From the NCBI RefSeq assembly GCF_030767025.1, contig NZ_JASITE010000002.1, forward strand, positions 434,001-498,000: a stretch of DNA of 64,000 nt, in the 5' to 3' direction. Made by a program: the position numbers and the translations under genes. The DNA comes from Nocardia sp. CC227C. Its GTDB lineage: Bacteria > Actinomycetota > Actinomycetes > Mycobacteriales > Mycobacteriaceae. The notes under the pieces are model-generated. The model was given only the letters and a program-made list of their open reading frames with translations. It was not told the DNA's origin and searched no databases. Below, piece after piece: positions 49,115 through 58,774 of this stretch. Positions within the stretch are counted from its first letter, which is position 1; the number at the start of each line of letters is the position of its first letter.

Positions 49115-50930
49115 CCGAGCTGGACGCGGAACGGGCGCCCGCTAGTTCGGGTACCGGACCCTGCCGGTCCGGGAACGAGGTACCGGCGGATTCGTCGACA
49201 CCGGTCAGGAACCGGTCCTCGCCGATCGGCGCGATCAGGTCGATCCGCACGGTGTGCATCGGGATACCGACATCGATCGCGGCCTCGCCGGTCTGATCGA
49301 TGGACAGGTCGGCGGACCGCTGCCGCGGTCCACCGGGTGCGTTGATGACGATCGTGGTGGGCGCTGCCGTGGTATCCGGCACGAGCTGGTCGAAGACCGC
49401 CACGGTCGCCGGGCCGACTCCGGGCTCCGCGCCGCCCCGCGCCCCGATCGGGCCGTGCGCACCGGACAGGCGCAACGACCGGGGATCTCCGACCGCGTCC
49501 ACCAGATGCTGCCACTCCGCCGGGCGGCTCGAATGGATCTCGACATCGGCGCCGACGGCCACGGTACGGAGCACGATCTGCTGGGCGATCAGCAGCTCCG
49601 CGTGCACGTCGACGGTGCGCCGCCGCTGGTTGTACCGCACCGGATCGTACAGGGGCAGTGCGAGATTGTGTTCGGACCGGCCACTGATCGCACCGAGAAT
49701 CTGCCCGCTGGGGCCGATGGGCATGCGCAGTCGCGCCGCCGCCTCCTCGAGCTCCGCCCCGACCCGCCACACCACCGGATCGACGCGGCGCGGGCGGCCG
49801 ATACGGTGCAGCTGATCGCGGCCGCCGACCGGCAGCGATGCCAGTAGCGCGGCGCCCTGGCGACCCGTCAGCGGATGCAGGTACCCGGGGCGGCCCACCT
49901 CCGGCCCCGGGCCGACATAGCGGGCCAGGGCGCGCACCTCGACCTCGCGGTCTTCGGCGGCACCCGTGCCCGACCCGCCGGCCCGGCTGGTCAATGCCAC
50001 CGTGAGGGTCGTCCGGCCGGTGTGCCACGTCCAGCAGGAATCCAGGGCATCGTCGATCCGCGCGAGATCGATCTCGTAGCTGGTGACGTGCCGGGTCGGC
50101 ACCGGGCCGACCAGCATGCGCCAGCTCTCCCGCAGGTCGGTCAATTCGAATCCGGTGTGCAGCAACCGAGTCGCCGCCTGCATGTCCTCGGCGGGCAGCG
50201 GGTGCGCGGCGATCTCGATCTCGCGAAGCCGGGCCGCGACTCGATGTGCCGCGGAGGCAAGCGCTTTCGGCGCCGCGGCCGCCGCCGAACCACGCCGTGC
50301 CAGCGGCTCGAGGTTGCGTTCGACGTCCAGGCGCAGCACCAGCCAGGTCAGCCGGTCCCCGACCGCCGGGTCGGTGCCGATCAGCTGGTCGTACAGCATG
50401 CCGTAGCTTCCCACGGACCGGACCCGGCGGCCAGTAGTCACGATGTCGATATCGATCGTGATGCCGTACTGGTCGAGCATTTCGGCGAGCACCGGCACCG
50501 GCACGGTGTCCTCGGTATAGGTGGTGCCCGCGCCGATGATCGTCGGCAGATCCAGATTCGGGGCCAGTTGGATCATCGCGATCAGGGAGGTGTCCCCACG
50601 CCGGATGCCGCAGACCCCCGCGGCCACGCGCACGTCCACCACCGGCTTCGGTCGCACGAGTTCGTGCGAGCGGGCCGATCGACCGGCGCGGTAGCCGATC
50701 CAGTCGCGCAGCCACCGGTAGCCGGTGCGCTGCCCCACCGGCACCACGACGACGGTCGACCACAGCACCAGGACGAGCGCGGCGACCCACCACGGGTGGG
50801 TGCGGGACAGCACGACCACCAGGAGGACGGCGATGAACACCGCCCCGGCGACCGGTCCGGGTTCGGCGCCGAAGGGAAGTCGCGGGGCCGGGTTGCCGCT
50901 CGGACCGGCGCCGCGGAACGATACGGTCAC
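49104..50930 (-). CDS. eccE: EccE, ESX secretion membrane component
   Basis: 608 residues from GTG 50930, overlapping the mycosin stop as GTGA. Two adjacent N-terminal helices (VAGAVFIAVLLVVVLS and WWVAALVLVLWSTVVVV) are followed by RTGYRWLRDWIGYR and a long soluble domain, the EccE arrangement. EccE sits at the periphery of the EccB-EccC-EccD-EccE hexameric channel. Residues around 280-420 are the conserved core. It is longer than mycobacterial EccE3 because of an extended tail. Confidence 0.85.
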   Translation of the reverse strand: MTVSFRGAGPSGNPAPRLPFGAEPGPVAGAVFIAVLLVVVLSRTHPWWVAALVLVLWSTVVVVPVGQRTGYRWLRDWIGYRAGRSARSHELVRPKPVVDVRVAAGVCGIRRGDTSLIAMIQLAPNLDLPTIIGAGTTYTEDTVPVPVLAEMLDQYGITIDIDIVTTGRRVRSVGSYGMLYDQLIGTDPAVGDRLTWLVLRLDVERNLEPLARRGSAAAAAPKALASAAHRVAARLREIEIAAHPLPAEDMQAATRLLHTGFELTDLRESWRMLVGPVPTRHVTSYEIDLARIDDALDSCWTWHTGRTTLTVALTSRAGGSGTGAAEDREVEVRALARYVGPGPEVGRPGYLHPLTGRQGAALLASLPVGGRDQLHRIGRPRRVDPVVWRVGAELEEAAARLRMPIGPSGQILGAISGRSEHNLALPLYDPVRYNQRRRTVDVHAELLIAQQIVLRTVAVGADVEIHSSRPAEWQHLVDAVGDPRSLRLSGAHGPIGARGGAEPGVGPATVAVFDQLVPDTTAAPTTIVINAPGGPRQRSADLSIDQTGEAAIDVGIPMHTVRIDLIAPIGEDRFLTGVDESAGTSFPDRQGPVPELAGARSASSSDGK

Positions 50931-52309
50931 CGCGACCTCGTCGACTGTGTTCCGGATCGCCGGATCCCGGCGAACCCGGGGCCGAAACTCGCCGCCAGAC
51001 CCAGCAGGACGGCACCGGCGATGACCACTGTCGCGGTGATCGCCGGGCGCAGGTCTCGCGGTCGTTCGGGCGGTTCCACGGCCAGCGGCGCGGACTGGAA
51101 CAGTCCTTCCGGTCTGCCGGGCGGTGACCGATAGCTGAGCGCCGCCAGCGGATCGATGAGCCCGGCGCCGACCACATTGTCCACACCGCGCGCCGGTGAG
51201 TGAGCGCTGGCCTGCAGGCGTGTCGCGATCTCGGCCGGCGTCTCGCCCGGGAACCGCGACCGCAGCAGCGCGGCGACACCGCTGACGTAGGCGGTGGCGA
51301 ACGACGCACCGCCGATCTCGGACAGCGCGGCCGGATCCCCGACCCCGCTGACGACGCCGCCACCGGGACCGAGCGACACGATTCCGGTACCCGGTGCGGC
51401 CACCGAGACCCAGGGCCCGGCGAGCGAACTGTCCAGCGCGGCGCCGGCGGTGGTGGTGACGCCGACGGTGAGCACCTCGGGGGTGAACCATCCGGGTGTG
51501 GATATGGTCTGCACCCGTCGCCAGCCGCGCGGGTCCACCGGATCGGTGGGGTCGACCCCTGGATTCTGCTGATTGCATTTCGGGCCGCCGGTATCACCGG
51601 CGCTGGCGACGATCAGGGCGCCGCGCACCCGGACGGCGTAGCCGATGGCCGCCGAGAGCTCGGACTGATCGACCGCCTCCCGCACCGGCACGCAGATCGG
51701 CAGCGCCACGGTGATCACACCCGCACCCTGCCGGGCCGCGTGCACGATGGCACGGGCCAGCGCGCGGACCCGCACCGCCGCCTCCGCGGCCGGCCGGAAG
51801 TGCTGCGGATCCTCGGCGGTGAACGCCGCGGACCGGTACCGGATGGACAGAATCCGGGCCTCCGGGGCGACGCCGGTGAAACCGTCGGTAGGGTCGGCGG
51901 TGCCGGCGATGATGCCGGCCACCAGGGTGCCGTGCGCGTCGCAGTCGGACAGGCCCTCGCCGCCGTCGGCGACGTAGTCCCCGCCTCCGACGACGTCGCG
52001 CAGCCGGTGGCTCGGCTTCACCCCGGTATCGATCACGGCAACGGTGACGCCCGCGCCCCGGCTCAATTCCCGGGCTCGGGACAGGTTCAGGGCGGTGTCG
52101 GCCGGAGGCTGCCGCGCCGGATCGGTTCCGGGCAGGAGACCGGCGGCCACGCAGCCCTTGTCCTGTTTCATCGGGAACTCCGGCCTCGGCGGCTCCTCCG
52201 CCGGTGGCGGGCCGACGACGACCTGCGGCGGCTCGACGGCCGCCGCGGGCGCCGCACCAGTGAACAGAGCGGCCGCCACCAGCGCCACCGCGCATCCGGT
52301 CGTGCGCAT
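50927..52309 (-). CDS. mycP: Mycosin (MycP), ESX subtilisin-like protease
   Basis: 460 residues. A Sec signal peptide (ALVAAALFTGAAPAAA) starts it. The subtilase triad is visible: Asp in AVIDTGV, His in DAHGTLVAGI, Ser in GGASFATAYV. A C-terminal helix (ITATVVIAGAVLLGLAASF) anchors it to the membrane with the catalytic domain outside. The N-terminal extension with a Cys resembles the mycosin pseudo-propeptide. It stabilises and processes the ESX complex. The start overlaps the eccD stop by one base. Confidence 0.93.
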   Translation of the reverse strand: MRTTGCAVALVAAALFTGAAPAAAVEPPQVVVGPPPAEEPPRPEFPMKQDKGCVAAGLLPGTDPARQPPADTALNLSRARELSRGAGVTVAVIDTGVKPSHRLRDVVGGGDYVADGGEGLSDCDAHGTLVAGIIAGTADPTDGFTGVAPEARILSIRYRSAAFTAEDPQHFRPAAEAAVRVRALARAIVHAARQGAGVITVALPICVPVREAVDQSELSAAIGYAVRVRGALIVASAGDTGGPKCNQQNPGVDPTDPVDPRGWRRVQTISTPGWFTPEVLTVGVTTTAGAALDSSLAGPWVSVAAPGTGIVSLGPGGGVVSGVGDPAALSEIGGASFATAYVSGVAALLRSRFPGETPAEIATRLQASAHSPARGVDNVVGAGLIDPLAALSYRSPPGRPEGLFQSAPLAVEPPERPRDLRPAITATVVIAGAVLLGLAASFGPGFAGIRRSGTQSTRSR

Positions 52310-53817
52310 CAGATCGCCCTCATCGCCGCGTAGATGCCCATGATCCAGAACGCCAGAATCGGCACGAGCAGCAACAGCAGGTATTCGAACAGATCGGTCA
52401 CGCGCCTGGTGACCGGGGACAGCCGGACATTCGGCAGCCGAACCGCCGCGAGACACGCCAGCACCGCCGCCACCAGGACGATGGCCGCGACCAGCAGCCG
52501 GACGCCGACGGTGTCGTGCACGCCGACGAGCACGATGCCCAGCCCGATCACCGTCGCCGCCGATCCGGTCACCAGCGCGATGGCCTGCACGCGATCCGGA
52601 TACCAGCGCGCCCGCATCGCCAGAATTCCCGCCACCGCCAGCGCGAGCACGATCTCACGGATCTTTCCGGGGTGCATCGCGGCCGTCAGCACCGTGGCGA
52701 CGGACAACGACAGCGACAGCGCGACGACCAGCCCGCGCAGGCTCGTCACCGCCAGCCTGGCCCGGGATTCGAAGGTGGCCTCGATGCGCCGCCGCTGCGG
52801 GTCGTCCGGTTGGCTCTCGTTACCGGATTCGGCGTCGAAGATGTCGGTGAGCGTCGCCGGCGCCACCTCGTTGCCCGGGTCGGGCAGATCGGGCGGCCGG
52901 ATCCGGGCGATCACCGCCGCCACCCGCGGCGCCGAGCCCAGCAGCATCACGATGACCAGCACCGCCCCGGCCGCCACCTGACTCGCGGACAGCTCCAGAT
53001 AGGCCGCGGGCAACGCCGCGACGGCGCTGACGATGCCGAGTGCGGTCACCGAGACCAGCGTCGCGATCCCCACCCGGGTCACGCGCATCATGGTCGCCGC
53101 GGCGACGGCCGCGACCACGGCGCCGGCCGCCAGATTGGCCGCGGTGAACCGTCCGGTCTCGTCGTATTCCGTCGGCACCAGCATGGCGCCGCCCGCGAAC
53201 AGCAGCACCAGCGCCGCCAGGGCCGATCCCAGGCAGGCGCGCGGTGCGGCAAACCGCTGGCCCGCGACGACCGCCGCGCCCCAGAACGCCGCGCCCAGCA
53301 GCAGAGCGGGCACCGCGCACCACAGAATCGATCCGCTCTGCAACCACGACCAGGTCAACATGCCCGCGATCGACGCCGCACCGGCCACCAGCACTCCGAA
53401 GCCGACCACCGCCGATGTTCCGGCGTCGTACTCGGCGAATTCGCGCTCGTTGATCAGGGCGAGCGCGTCGGTGATGTCCTCGACGATCGGCCGGAACACC
53501 TCCGCGGATTCGACCGGCGTCAGCACCAGCACGGCGCCGTCGGCGATGTCGTGGTCGGCGAGGCTGCGCCAGCGCGGAATCGGCAACTGCCCGGGCCGGG
53601 CCAGGCTCCACTGCCCGACCGGCGGGGTGAAGTCGACGTCGTCGTCCTCGACCGCCGCGGCCAGCACCTCGAGCAGATCGTCGATGAAGGTCTCCACCGC
53701 GAACTTGGTGGGTACCACGACATCCACCTGGTAGGTGGCGACCATGACCGCCACCCGTACCCGGGCCACTTCCGCCGAGGTCGCCGCGTCCGCGGGCGGC
53801 GAGGCGACGGCGGTCAC
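52309..53817 (-). CDS. eccD: EccD, ESX membrane channel
   Basis: 502 residues from GTG 53817 overlapping the ATPase stop. A ubiquitin-like cytoplasmic domain (about 15-105) precedes a linker and about eleven membrane helices, ending LLLLLVPILAFWIMGIYAAM. EccD forms dimers in the ESX membrane complex. Size and topology match EccD of mycobacteria. The order eccD-mycP-eccE is the usual one. Confidence 0.92.
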   Translation of the reverse strand: MTAVASPPADAATSAEVARVRVAVMVATYQVDVVVPTKFAVETFIDDLLEVLAAAVEDDDVDFTPPVGQWSLARPGQLPIPRWRSLADHDIADGAVLVLTPVESAEVFRPIVEDITDALALINEREFAEYDAGTSAVVGFGVLVAGAASIAGMLTWSWLQSGSILWCAVPALLLGAAFWGAAVVAGQRFAAPRACLGSALAALVLLFAGGAMLVPTEYDETGRFTAANLAAGAVVAAVAAATMMRVTRVGIATLVSVTALGIVSAVAALPAAYLELSASQVAAGAVLVIVMLLGSAPRVAAVIARIRPPDLPDPGNEVAPATLTDIFDAESGNESQPDDPQRRRIEATFESRARLAVTSLRGLVVALSLSLSVATVLTAAMHPGKIREIVLALAVAGILAMRARWYPDRVQAIALVTGSAATVIGLGIVLVGVHDTVGVRLLVAAIVLVAAVLACLAAVRLPNVRLSPVTRRVTDLFEYLLLLLVPILAFWIMGIYAAMRAI

Positions 53818-55397
53818 CGTGTCGCCCCCCGGAATGTCGGAAACCCGTCGGACAGCGCCGCGGCCAGTTCCTCGAAGGCCAGCACGGTGTCGCTGCCCAG
53901 CAGCCGCAGATCGATCTCGCCGCCCTCGGCCAGATGCGCGTCGTAGGGCAGTGTGAACGTGGGCCGTTCCGCGGTCGCGAAGAGCTGCTCGATCGCGGCC
54001 ACGTCGACGTTCGGCTTCACCGGGTGCTGGTGCACGATGGCTACGCTCGACCGGTGGACCAGACGCTCGAGGCCGTGCGAGCCGAGCCAGTTCAGTGTCG
54101 CCACCGCACCGGTCACCCCGCCCACCGTGGCCGGGGTGACCACCAGAACGGCATCGCTGCTGGCCAGCACGCTATTGGTCGCCGAGTCGAAAACACCGGT
54201 ACCGCAGTCGACCAGGACCAGGTTGTAGTGCACGCGCAGGGTCTGCACGGCCGCGGCGTACTCCTCCCCGCTCAGCGGCCGGGTGGCGTCGGTCGCCCAC
54301 GGCGACGCGACCACCACCAGATTGGCGTTGTTCGTGGTGGTGTACGCCTGCACCGCCGAGAACGCCCGCAGGTCCCGGGCCTGCGCCAGATCGCGCAGGG
54401 TGAGCCCGTACGGATGCCGGACGGTCCGGGTGCCGAGGTCGCTGAAGTCCGGGTTGGCGTCCACCGCGACCACCCGGTCGTAGCGGATGGAGGCGAAGGT
54501 CGATCCGAGGGTCGCCGCGGTCGTGGTCCGGCCGACGCCGCCCTTCACGCTGACCACCGCGATCTGGTAGGTGCCGGGTATCTGCCGCCGGATGCGGGTG
54601 CGCCGGTCCTCGGCGCGCTGCTCGGCCGGTGACAGTCCGAAACGGAAGCCCACCTTGTTGAGCGCGCCGCGCACGCCGGTCGATGCCCGCAGGGTGGCGC
54701 GATTGGTCGCGGTGATCTCCGCCAGCAGGTGTGAGGCGGCCTGCGAGGCCGAGATGACCTCTACGCGGCCCGCTGGCTCGGACCGCTGCCCGATCGGCTC
54801 CACACCCATGGTGACCTCGGGCTCGAGTCCACCGGCGGCCGACCACTTCGTCACGTCTCGTCCCGCCTGCTCGGCGGCGCCGGAAGCCTCCGACGCGGCC
54901 GTACCGGCCGTCGAGGCGGCGGACCCGCCACCGGACCCGACCGCGCCGTGGTCCGCGTCTCGCGATGCGCGGCCCTGCTGGTAGGCCCCGGTGGGCGGTG
55001 GCGCGGTGGACGCATGCACGGGGGACCCGGCGTATGCCGGTGTGGCGGCGCCGGTCGGATTCGGCGGTTGCGCCACGCCCTGCGCGGGGGCCCGCACGGT
55101 GGAGTGTTGCGGCGCCATCGCCTGTGCGGACGTGAGAGCCGCGGTACCGGCCGGGCTCTGCGGCTGTGAACTCGGCTGCTGCGGGTTCGGCTGCTGCGGA
55201 CTCGACGGCGCGGCGGACACATCCGGGGCGATGGACGCGTCGGCACCGGACCGGGTGTCGCCCGGTCCCGTGGGAGCCGCCCGCTGTCCCGCGGCATCGG
55301 AACCGGTGGAATCGGGGAGCAGGTACGTGCCGTACCCGCCCAGCGGACGACCCGAGTCGGCCCCCCGCCCGTTGACAGTCGGTGGTCGATTCACCAT
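53814..55397 (-). CDS. EspI-like MinD/ParA-type ATPase
   Basis: 527 residues. The first 200 are Pro/Ala/Ser/Gln-rich and disordered. The ATPase has the deviant Walker A KGGVGRTT (about 280), VAVDANPDFSDLGT, and VLVDCGTGVF as switch II, typical of the EspI (Rv3876) and MinD group. EspI lowers ESX-1 secretion when ATP is scarce. Here it lies between espG and eccD, whereas canonical ESX-3 loci do not carry one; this placement is notable. Confidence 0.85.
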   Translation of the reverse strand: MVNRPPTVNGRGADSGRPLGGYGTYLLPDSTGSDAAGQRAAPTGPGDTRSGADASIAPDVSAAPSSPQQPNPQQPSSQPQSPAGTAALTSAQAMAPQHSTVRAPAQGVAQPPNPTGAATPAYAGSPVHASTAPPPTGAYQQGRASRDADHGAVGSGGGSAASTAGTAASEASGAAEQAGRDVTKWSAAGGLEPEVTMGVEPIGQRSEPAGRVEVISASQAASHLLAEITATNRATLRASTGVRGALNKVGFRFGLSPAEQRAEDRRTRIRRQIPGTYQIAVVSVKGGVGRTTTAATLGSTFASIRYDRVVAVDANPDFSDLGTRTVRHPYGLTLRDLAQARDLRAFSAVQAYTTTNNANLVVVASPWATDATRPLSGEEYAAAVQTLRVHYNLVLVDCGTGVFDSATNSVLASSDAVLVVTPATVGGVTGAVATLNWLGSHGLERLVHRSSVAIVHQHPVKPNVDVAAIEQLFATAERPTFTLPYDAHLAEGGEIDLRLLGSDTVLAFEELAAALSDGFPTFRGATR

Positions 55398-55442
55398 GTG
55401 CCTCTTCCTCGCACGTTCATTCGTTCCCTCGCCGATGCCCGT

Positions 55443-56273
55443 TCAGACCCGGCTGGTGTCGAACCAGCTGCGGCCCGGCAGCATCTCGACCAGGGCGGCG
55501 ACCCCCGCCGCGACGGTGGCGTCGTCACCCGGTGCGAAGGTCGCCCATTGCTGCCCGTCGTAACCGACTCCGGGTGTCGCGACGACCCGGCCGAACTCGG
55601 TGTCGAAAACGCTCATACAGACGCCGGTCTCGGTGGACCCGCCGTCGTGATGTTCGACGACCACCACCTCCGCCCGCCGCAGCACCTCTTCGAACACCCG
55701 GCTCAGCACACCCGCGGTATGCGGAACCGCGCCCAACTCCAGCAATCGCTGCTTCCACTCGCTCGCGCCGTCGGACGACTCACCGACGAATTCCTCCGGC
55801 TCGGCGGTCACCGGCTCGAATTCCAGTGCGGGGCACGACCCCAACGCCGCGAGCAACGCACCGGCCACCGCGCGCAGGTCGCGGGCTTCATTGAAGACCG
55901 GCTGGATCACCACGTGGTCGTCGTACCGCAACGCCAGCACATGGGTCTCGTCCCGGCGGACCAGCGACATGCGCAGCACACCCGCCGGAACCTCGTCGGC
56001 CCCGGTGTCGATGATCCGTGCGGCGAGTTCCACGTCCGGTCGGTACAGGCACTCCAGCCAGTGCGCGACCTGTGGGTGCACCCGGTCGCCCAGGAGCACG
56101 CCCGCCTCGGCGAGCTGCTCACGCACGACCGCGTGCACCCGGTCGCGATCCTCGACGCGGTAGATGTTGGGCATCAGCGCGAGCACCACGGGGTAGGAGT
56201 CGATGCCGACCAACTGCTGAAGCAGCAGGGCGGCATCGACATTCAGATCTACCGCTACCGGATCCGATTCCAC
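55443..56273 (-). CDS. espG: EspG, PE/PPE chaperone
   Basis: 276 residues from GTG 56273. Features of the EspG fold: an N-terminal strand block, VFNEARDLRAVAGALLAALG in the centre and the C-terminal repeat VVATPGVGYDGQQWATFAPG with DDATVAAGVAALVEMLP. EspG binds the helical tip of PE-PPE pairs and keeps them soluble for delivery to EccC. Its position behind PE, PPE and the Esx pair matches ESX-3-like order. Confidence 0.88.
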   Translation of the reverse strand: MESDPVAVDLNVDAALLLQQLVGIDSYPVVLALMPNIYRVEDRDRVHAVVREQLAEAGVLLGDRVHPQVAHWLECLYRPDVELAARIIDTGADEVPAGVLRMSLVRRDETHVLALRYDDHVVIQPVFNEARDLRAVAGALLAALGSCPALEFEPVTAEPEEFVGESSDGASEWKQRLLELGAVPHTAGVLSRVFEEVLRRAEVVVVEHHDGGSTETGVCMSVFDTEFGRVVATPGVGYDGQQWATFAPGDDATVAAGVAALVEMLPGRSWFDTSRV

Positions 56274-56303
56274 TCCGCCACCCGGTGGTCGATGCCATCG
56301 CGC

Positions 56304-56612
56304 CTAGATGCCGATAGCAAGGAACCTCGATCCCGCGTCCTTGTCCGTAATGTTCATCAGACCGCCCGCACCACCGGCCGCTGCGATGGCCGTCCTCAGC
56401 GACTGCAGGGCCGCGCTGTATTCGCCGATCTTCTTCAGCAGCAGATCGATCTGCGGATGCCAGCCGTTCTCCGCCGCTTCACCAGTGAAGGAGCCCTTGA
56501 GCCCGCTCTCCAGACTGATCAGGCTCCGATTGTTCTCGTCGATCGCTCCCGCGATCTGCTGGAACGTCAAGGTGGTGGTATCGACGGCTTGATAGTTGTA
56601 TGTCATTGCCAT
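56304..56612 (-). CDS. WXG100 protein (EsxA-like)
   Basis: 102 residues from ATG 56612 with GAGG 9 bases upstream. It is a helical hairpin protein with NGW at the turn (about residue 50; the third position after Trp is His rather than the usual Gly). The N-terminal YNYQAVDTTTLTFQQIAGAID and C-terminal AALQSLRTAIAAAGG helices match the family. No C-terminal YxxxD/E signal is seen, so it should leave as a partner of the neighbouring Esx protein. Secreted ESX substrate. Confidence 0.85.
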   Translation of the reverse strand: MAMTYNYQAVDTTTLTFQQIAGAIDENNRSLISLESGLKGSFTGEAAENGWHPQIDLLLKKIGEYSAALQSLRTAIAAAGGAGGLMNITDKDAGSRFLAIGI

Positions 56613-56671
56613 GACAATCGACCTCGTATGCTATTCGTGAATTAATGTTCGGTTCGTGAAGGGGTTCGGCC

Positions 56672-57037
56672 TTACCAGTTGTAATTTATTGACGTGCTGC
56701 CGGAGGGTGCTGCGACATCCACCACGCCATTGGTGCCGAGCGATGTCGCATTCCGGACCTGGGCGGCCGCGTCCATGTCGCTGACATCGATCCTGATGCC
56801 GGTGTCCTGCAGGGTCTGGATGATCTCCTGCAATTTCACGGCGAGATCATGGCCCTTTTGGTGCGCGTTCGTCATGGCCTCCCGAACGGCCGTACCGGCA
56901 CCCTCGCTGACGATCGCCGCCGCCAGCTCGTCCTGTACGCCGAGCAGCGCCTTCAGATAGCCTTCGTGATTTCCCTGCAGGGCCATCGCGCTCCTGGCGG
57001 CGGGAATCAGTACATCGGGATCAGCATTAAGTGCCAT
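56672..57037 (-). CDS. WXG100-family partner (EsxB-like)
   Basis: 121 residues from ATG 57037 with a strong GAGGAAGG site. A helix-turn-helix hairpin with GNHEGY near the N-terminus replaces the WXG motif, and the tail is extended (GVVDVAAPSGSTSINYNW). The start lies inside the PPE gene's end (11-base overlap). It has no clear YxxxD/E. It probably forms the heterodimer with the EsxA-like protein and is secreted. Confidence 0.75.
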   Translation of the reverse strand: MALNADPDVLIPAARSAMALQGNHEGYLKALLGVQDELAAAIVSEGAGTAVREAMTNAHQKGHDLAVKLQEIIQTLQDTGIRIDVSDMDAAAQVRNATSLGTNGVVDVAAPSGSTSINYNW

Positions 57038-58382
57038 TGGGCTTTCCTTCCTCTGTTGTTACCACTAGGCCGCGGTGTACGTCACCGGGAACGCCCTCGT
57101 GTGACGAGTCGGCCTCGTCGCCGGCGTACTCGATGACGCCGATCACGGGTGGCTTCTCGAGGATCGGCACCTCCTGGGGTTCTCCCGGGACGTATGCCTT
57201 GCTCGACTTCTTCTCGTCGTCGCGACGACGACGCATTCTCGCCGTGGGCGCGGTGACCCCGCGGCGTGGTGCACTGCGGGAGGCCGGTGCGCCCGACGCA
57301 CCCGCAGCCGGTGCCCCGAAGGCGGTGCCGACGCCGGGGGGCCAGTTGGACGGCATCCGGAATCCGGTCGCCAGCCCCGACATGGAGCCGAAGCCGCCCC
57401 GGACCAGTCCCATCGCCACCATGCCGCCCGCACCGCCACTCAAGGCGGCGAGGGTGGTCGACCCCATCGACGTGCCCGGAAAACCCGGCTGGCCCATGGA
57501 TTCACCGCCGTGTTCCGAAATTCCGAAATCGGCCATGTCGGGTAGTCCGGGCTCGTTCATCTGGTCCGCCGCCGACGACACCGCCTGCTCGACGTCGGGT
57601 AGTGGGTTGTCGGCCTGCGGGGTCGACTGCGAGGGTCCTTGCCCCGGATCGCCGGTGTTCGGCGAGGACCCGCTCTGACCACCGCCCGAGTTGCCGCCGG
57701 TCGGGTTACCGGCGGTGGACCCGCCGCCCGGACCGACGGTCGTCTTCGGAGTGGCGGAAGGCCCGGGAGCCGGTGCCGGCCCGATGGTCGGAGCCGTGGA
57801 CATGTACGGGGAGACCGGGCCGGTGCCGGCGACGATCGGCGGTGGCTGGATCGGTGGCGGGAGCGCCGCCACATGGGCGGACGCTTGCCCGCTGTAGTTG
57901 ATCATCGAGGTCGACGCCGCGACCCACATGGTCGCGTAGACCGCTTCGGCGGCCGCCAGCACGGCGGTGGTCGGGGCCGAGGCCGCCCCCGCGAGAGTGG
58001 CCGCCCTGCAGGTCTCGATCACCGCCTTGACCGCCAGGATCGACGGCAGCGGCGGCATCGTCCCCATGGCTCCCGCATATGCCCCGGCGACGCCGGCGGC
58101 ATGCTGCGATACCTGTTCGGCGACCACGGCCTGTTGCCGCAGCCAGGCGGCGTGGGTGCGAAACGCGGTCGACGCGGCCGTCGCCGAGGGCCCGGCCCAC
58201 GCGAACGACATCGAATTCATCGACCCGTCGGAGGCCGCGGCCGTACCAGCGAGCACATTGGCCAGTTGCCGGTATCCAGCCGAGGTGGCGAGCATGGGCG
58301 ACGGTCCCGGACCGGTCGACAGCATGTACGAATTGAATTCCGGCGGCAGCGCCGCGAACAGGAAGGTCAGCGGAAAGCCCAC
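57027..58382 (-). CDS. PPE-family protein
   Basis: 451 residues from GTG 58382, with TGGAG 6 bases upstream. The PPE motif ALPPEFNS (about residue 12) and the WxG-like FAWAGPSATAAS (about 60) mark the helical PPE domain (about 180 residues). About 200 Pro/Gly/Ser-rich residues follow, then a basic cluster MRRRRDDEKKSSK and an acidic end. It pairs with the upstream PE protein, is recognised by EspG and exported through the ESX channel. The C-terminal extension is not of mycobacterial MPTR or SVP type. Confidence 0.85.
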   Translation of the reverse strand: MGFPLTFLFAALPPEFNSYMLSTGPGPSPMLATSAGYRQLANVLAGTAAASDGSMNSMSFAWAGPSATAASTAFRTHAAWLRQQAVVAEQVSQHAAGVAGAYAGAMGTMPPLPSILAVKAVIETCRAATLAGAASAPTTAVLAAAEAVYATMWVAASTSMINYSGQASAHVAALPPPIQPPPIVAGTGPVSPYMSTAPTIGPAPAPGPSATPKTTVGPGGGSTAGNPTGGNSGGGQSGSSPNTGDPGQGPSQSTPQADNPLPDVEQAVSSAADQMNEPGLPDMADFGISEHGGESMGQPGFPGTSMGSTTLAALSGGAGGMVAMGLVRGGFGSMSGLATGFRMPSNWPPGVGTAFGAPAAGASGAPASRSAPRRGVTAPTARMRRRRDDEKKSSKAYVPGEPQEVPILEKPPVIGVIEYAGDEADSSHEGVPGDVHRGLVVTTEEGKPNGT

Positions 58383-58395
58383 GGGACACTCCAGG

Positions 58396-58713
58396 TCAAC
58401 CGTTGAAGGCGGCGCCGCGCGGTGTGACCACCGCGCCGCCGGTGGTATCCGTGCCCTGGTAGTTGACACTGATCGGCACCAGCTCCTGCGCACCGGCCAG
58501 CAGATGTCCGGCTCCGGTCACGGTGGTCTCGAAGAACGGGGCGGCGTAGCCGGCGAACGCCGCCGCCGACAGGACGCTCACCGGGTCCACGGCGGCGGGA
58601 AAAGGCGCGGCGACCGCCGCGGCGGCCGACATGGAGCCGACGAGAGTCGTCTCCGCGACGGCTAATTCGGCACTGGTGACAGGAAGATGCTCCGGAGAAA
58701 TGTGCAGCGTCAT
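58396..58713 (-). CDS. PE-family protein
   Basis: 105 residues from ATG 58713 with AGGAG upstream. Helical, with SPEHLPVTSAEL at the N-terminus and YQGTD near the C-terminus (about 85), the YxxxD secretion signal read by the ESX machinery. It stands 13 bases before the PPE gene, the usual PE-PPE pair. The two should fold as a heterodimer. It appears to have its own promoter region behind eccC. Confidence 0.85.
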   Translation of the reverse strand: MTLHISPEHLPVTSAELAVAETTLVGSMSAAAAVAAPFPAAVDPVSVLSAAAFAGYAAPFFETTVTGAGHLLAGAQELVPISVNYQGTDTTGGAVVTPRGAAFNG

Positions 58714-58774
58714 CGCATGAACTCCTATCGACGGATGCTGCCCCTTTCGGGCTGCACAGTCAGAACGTTAAGGC

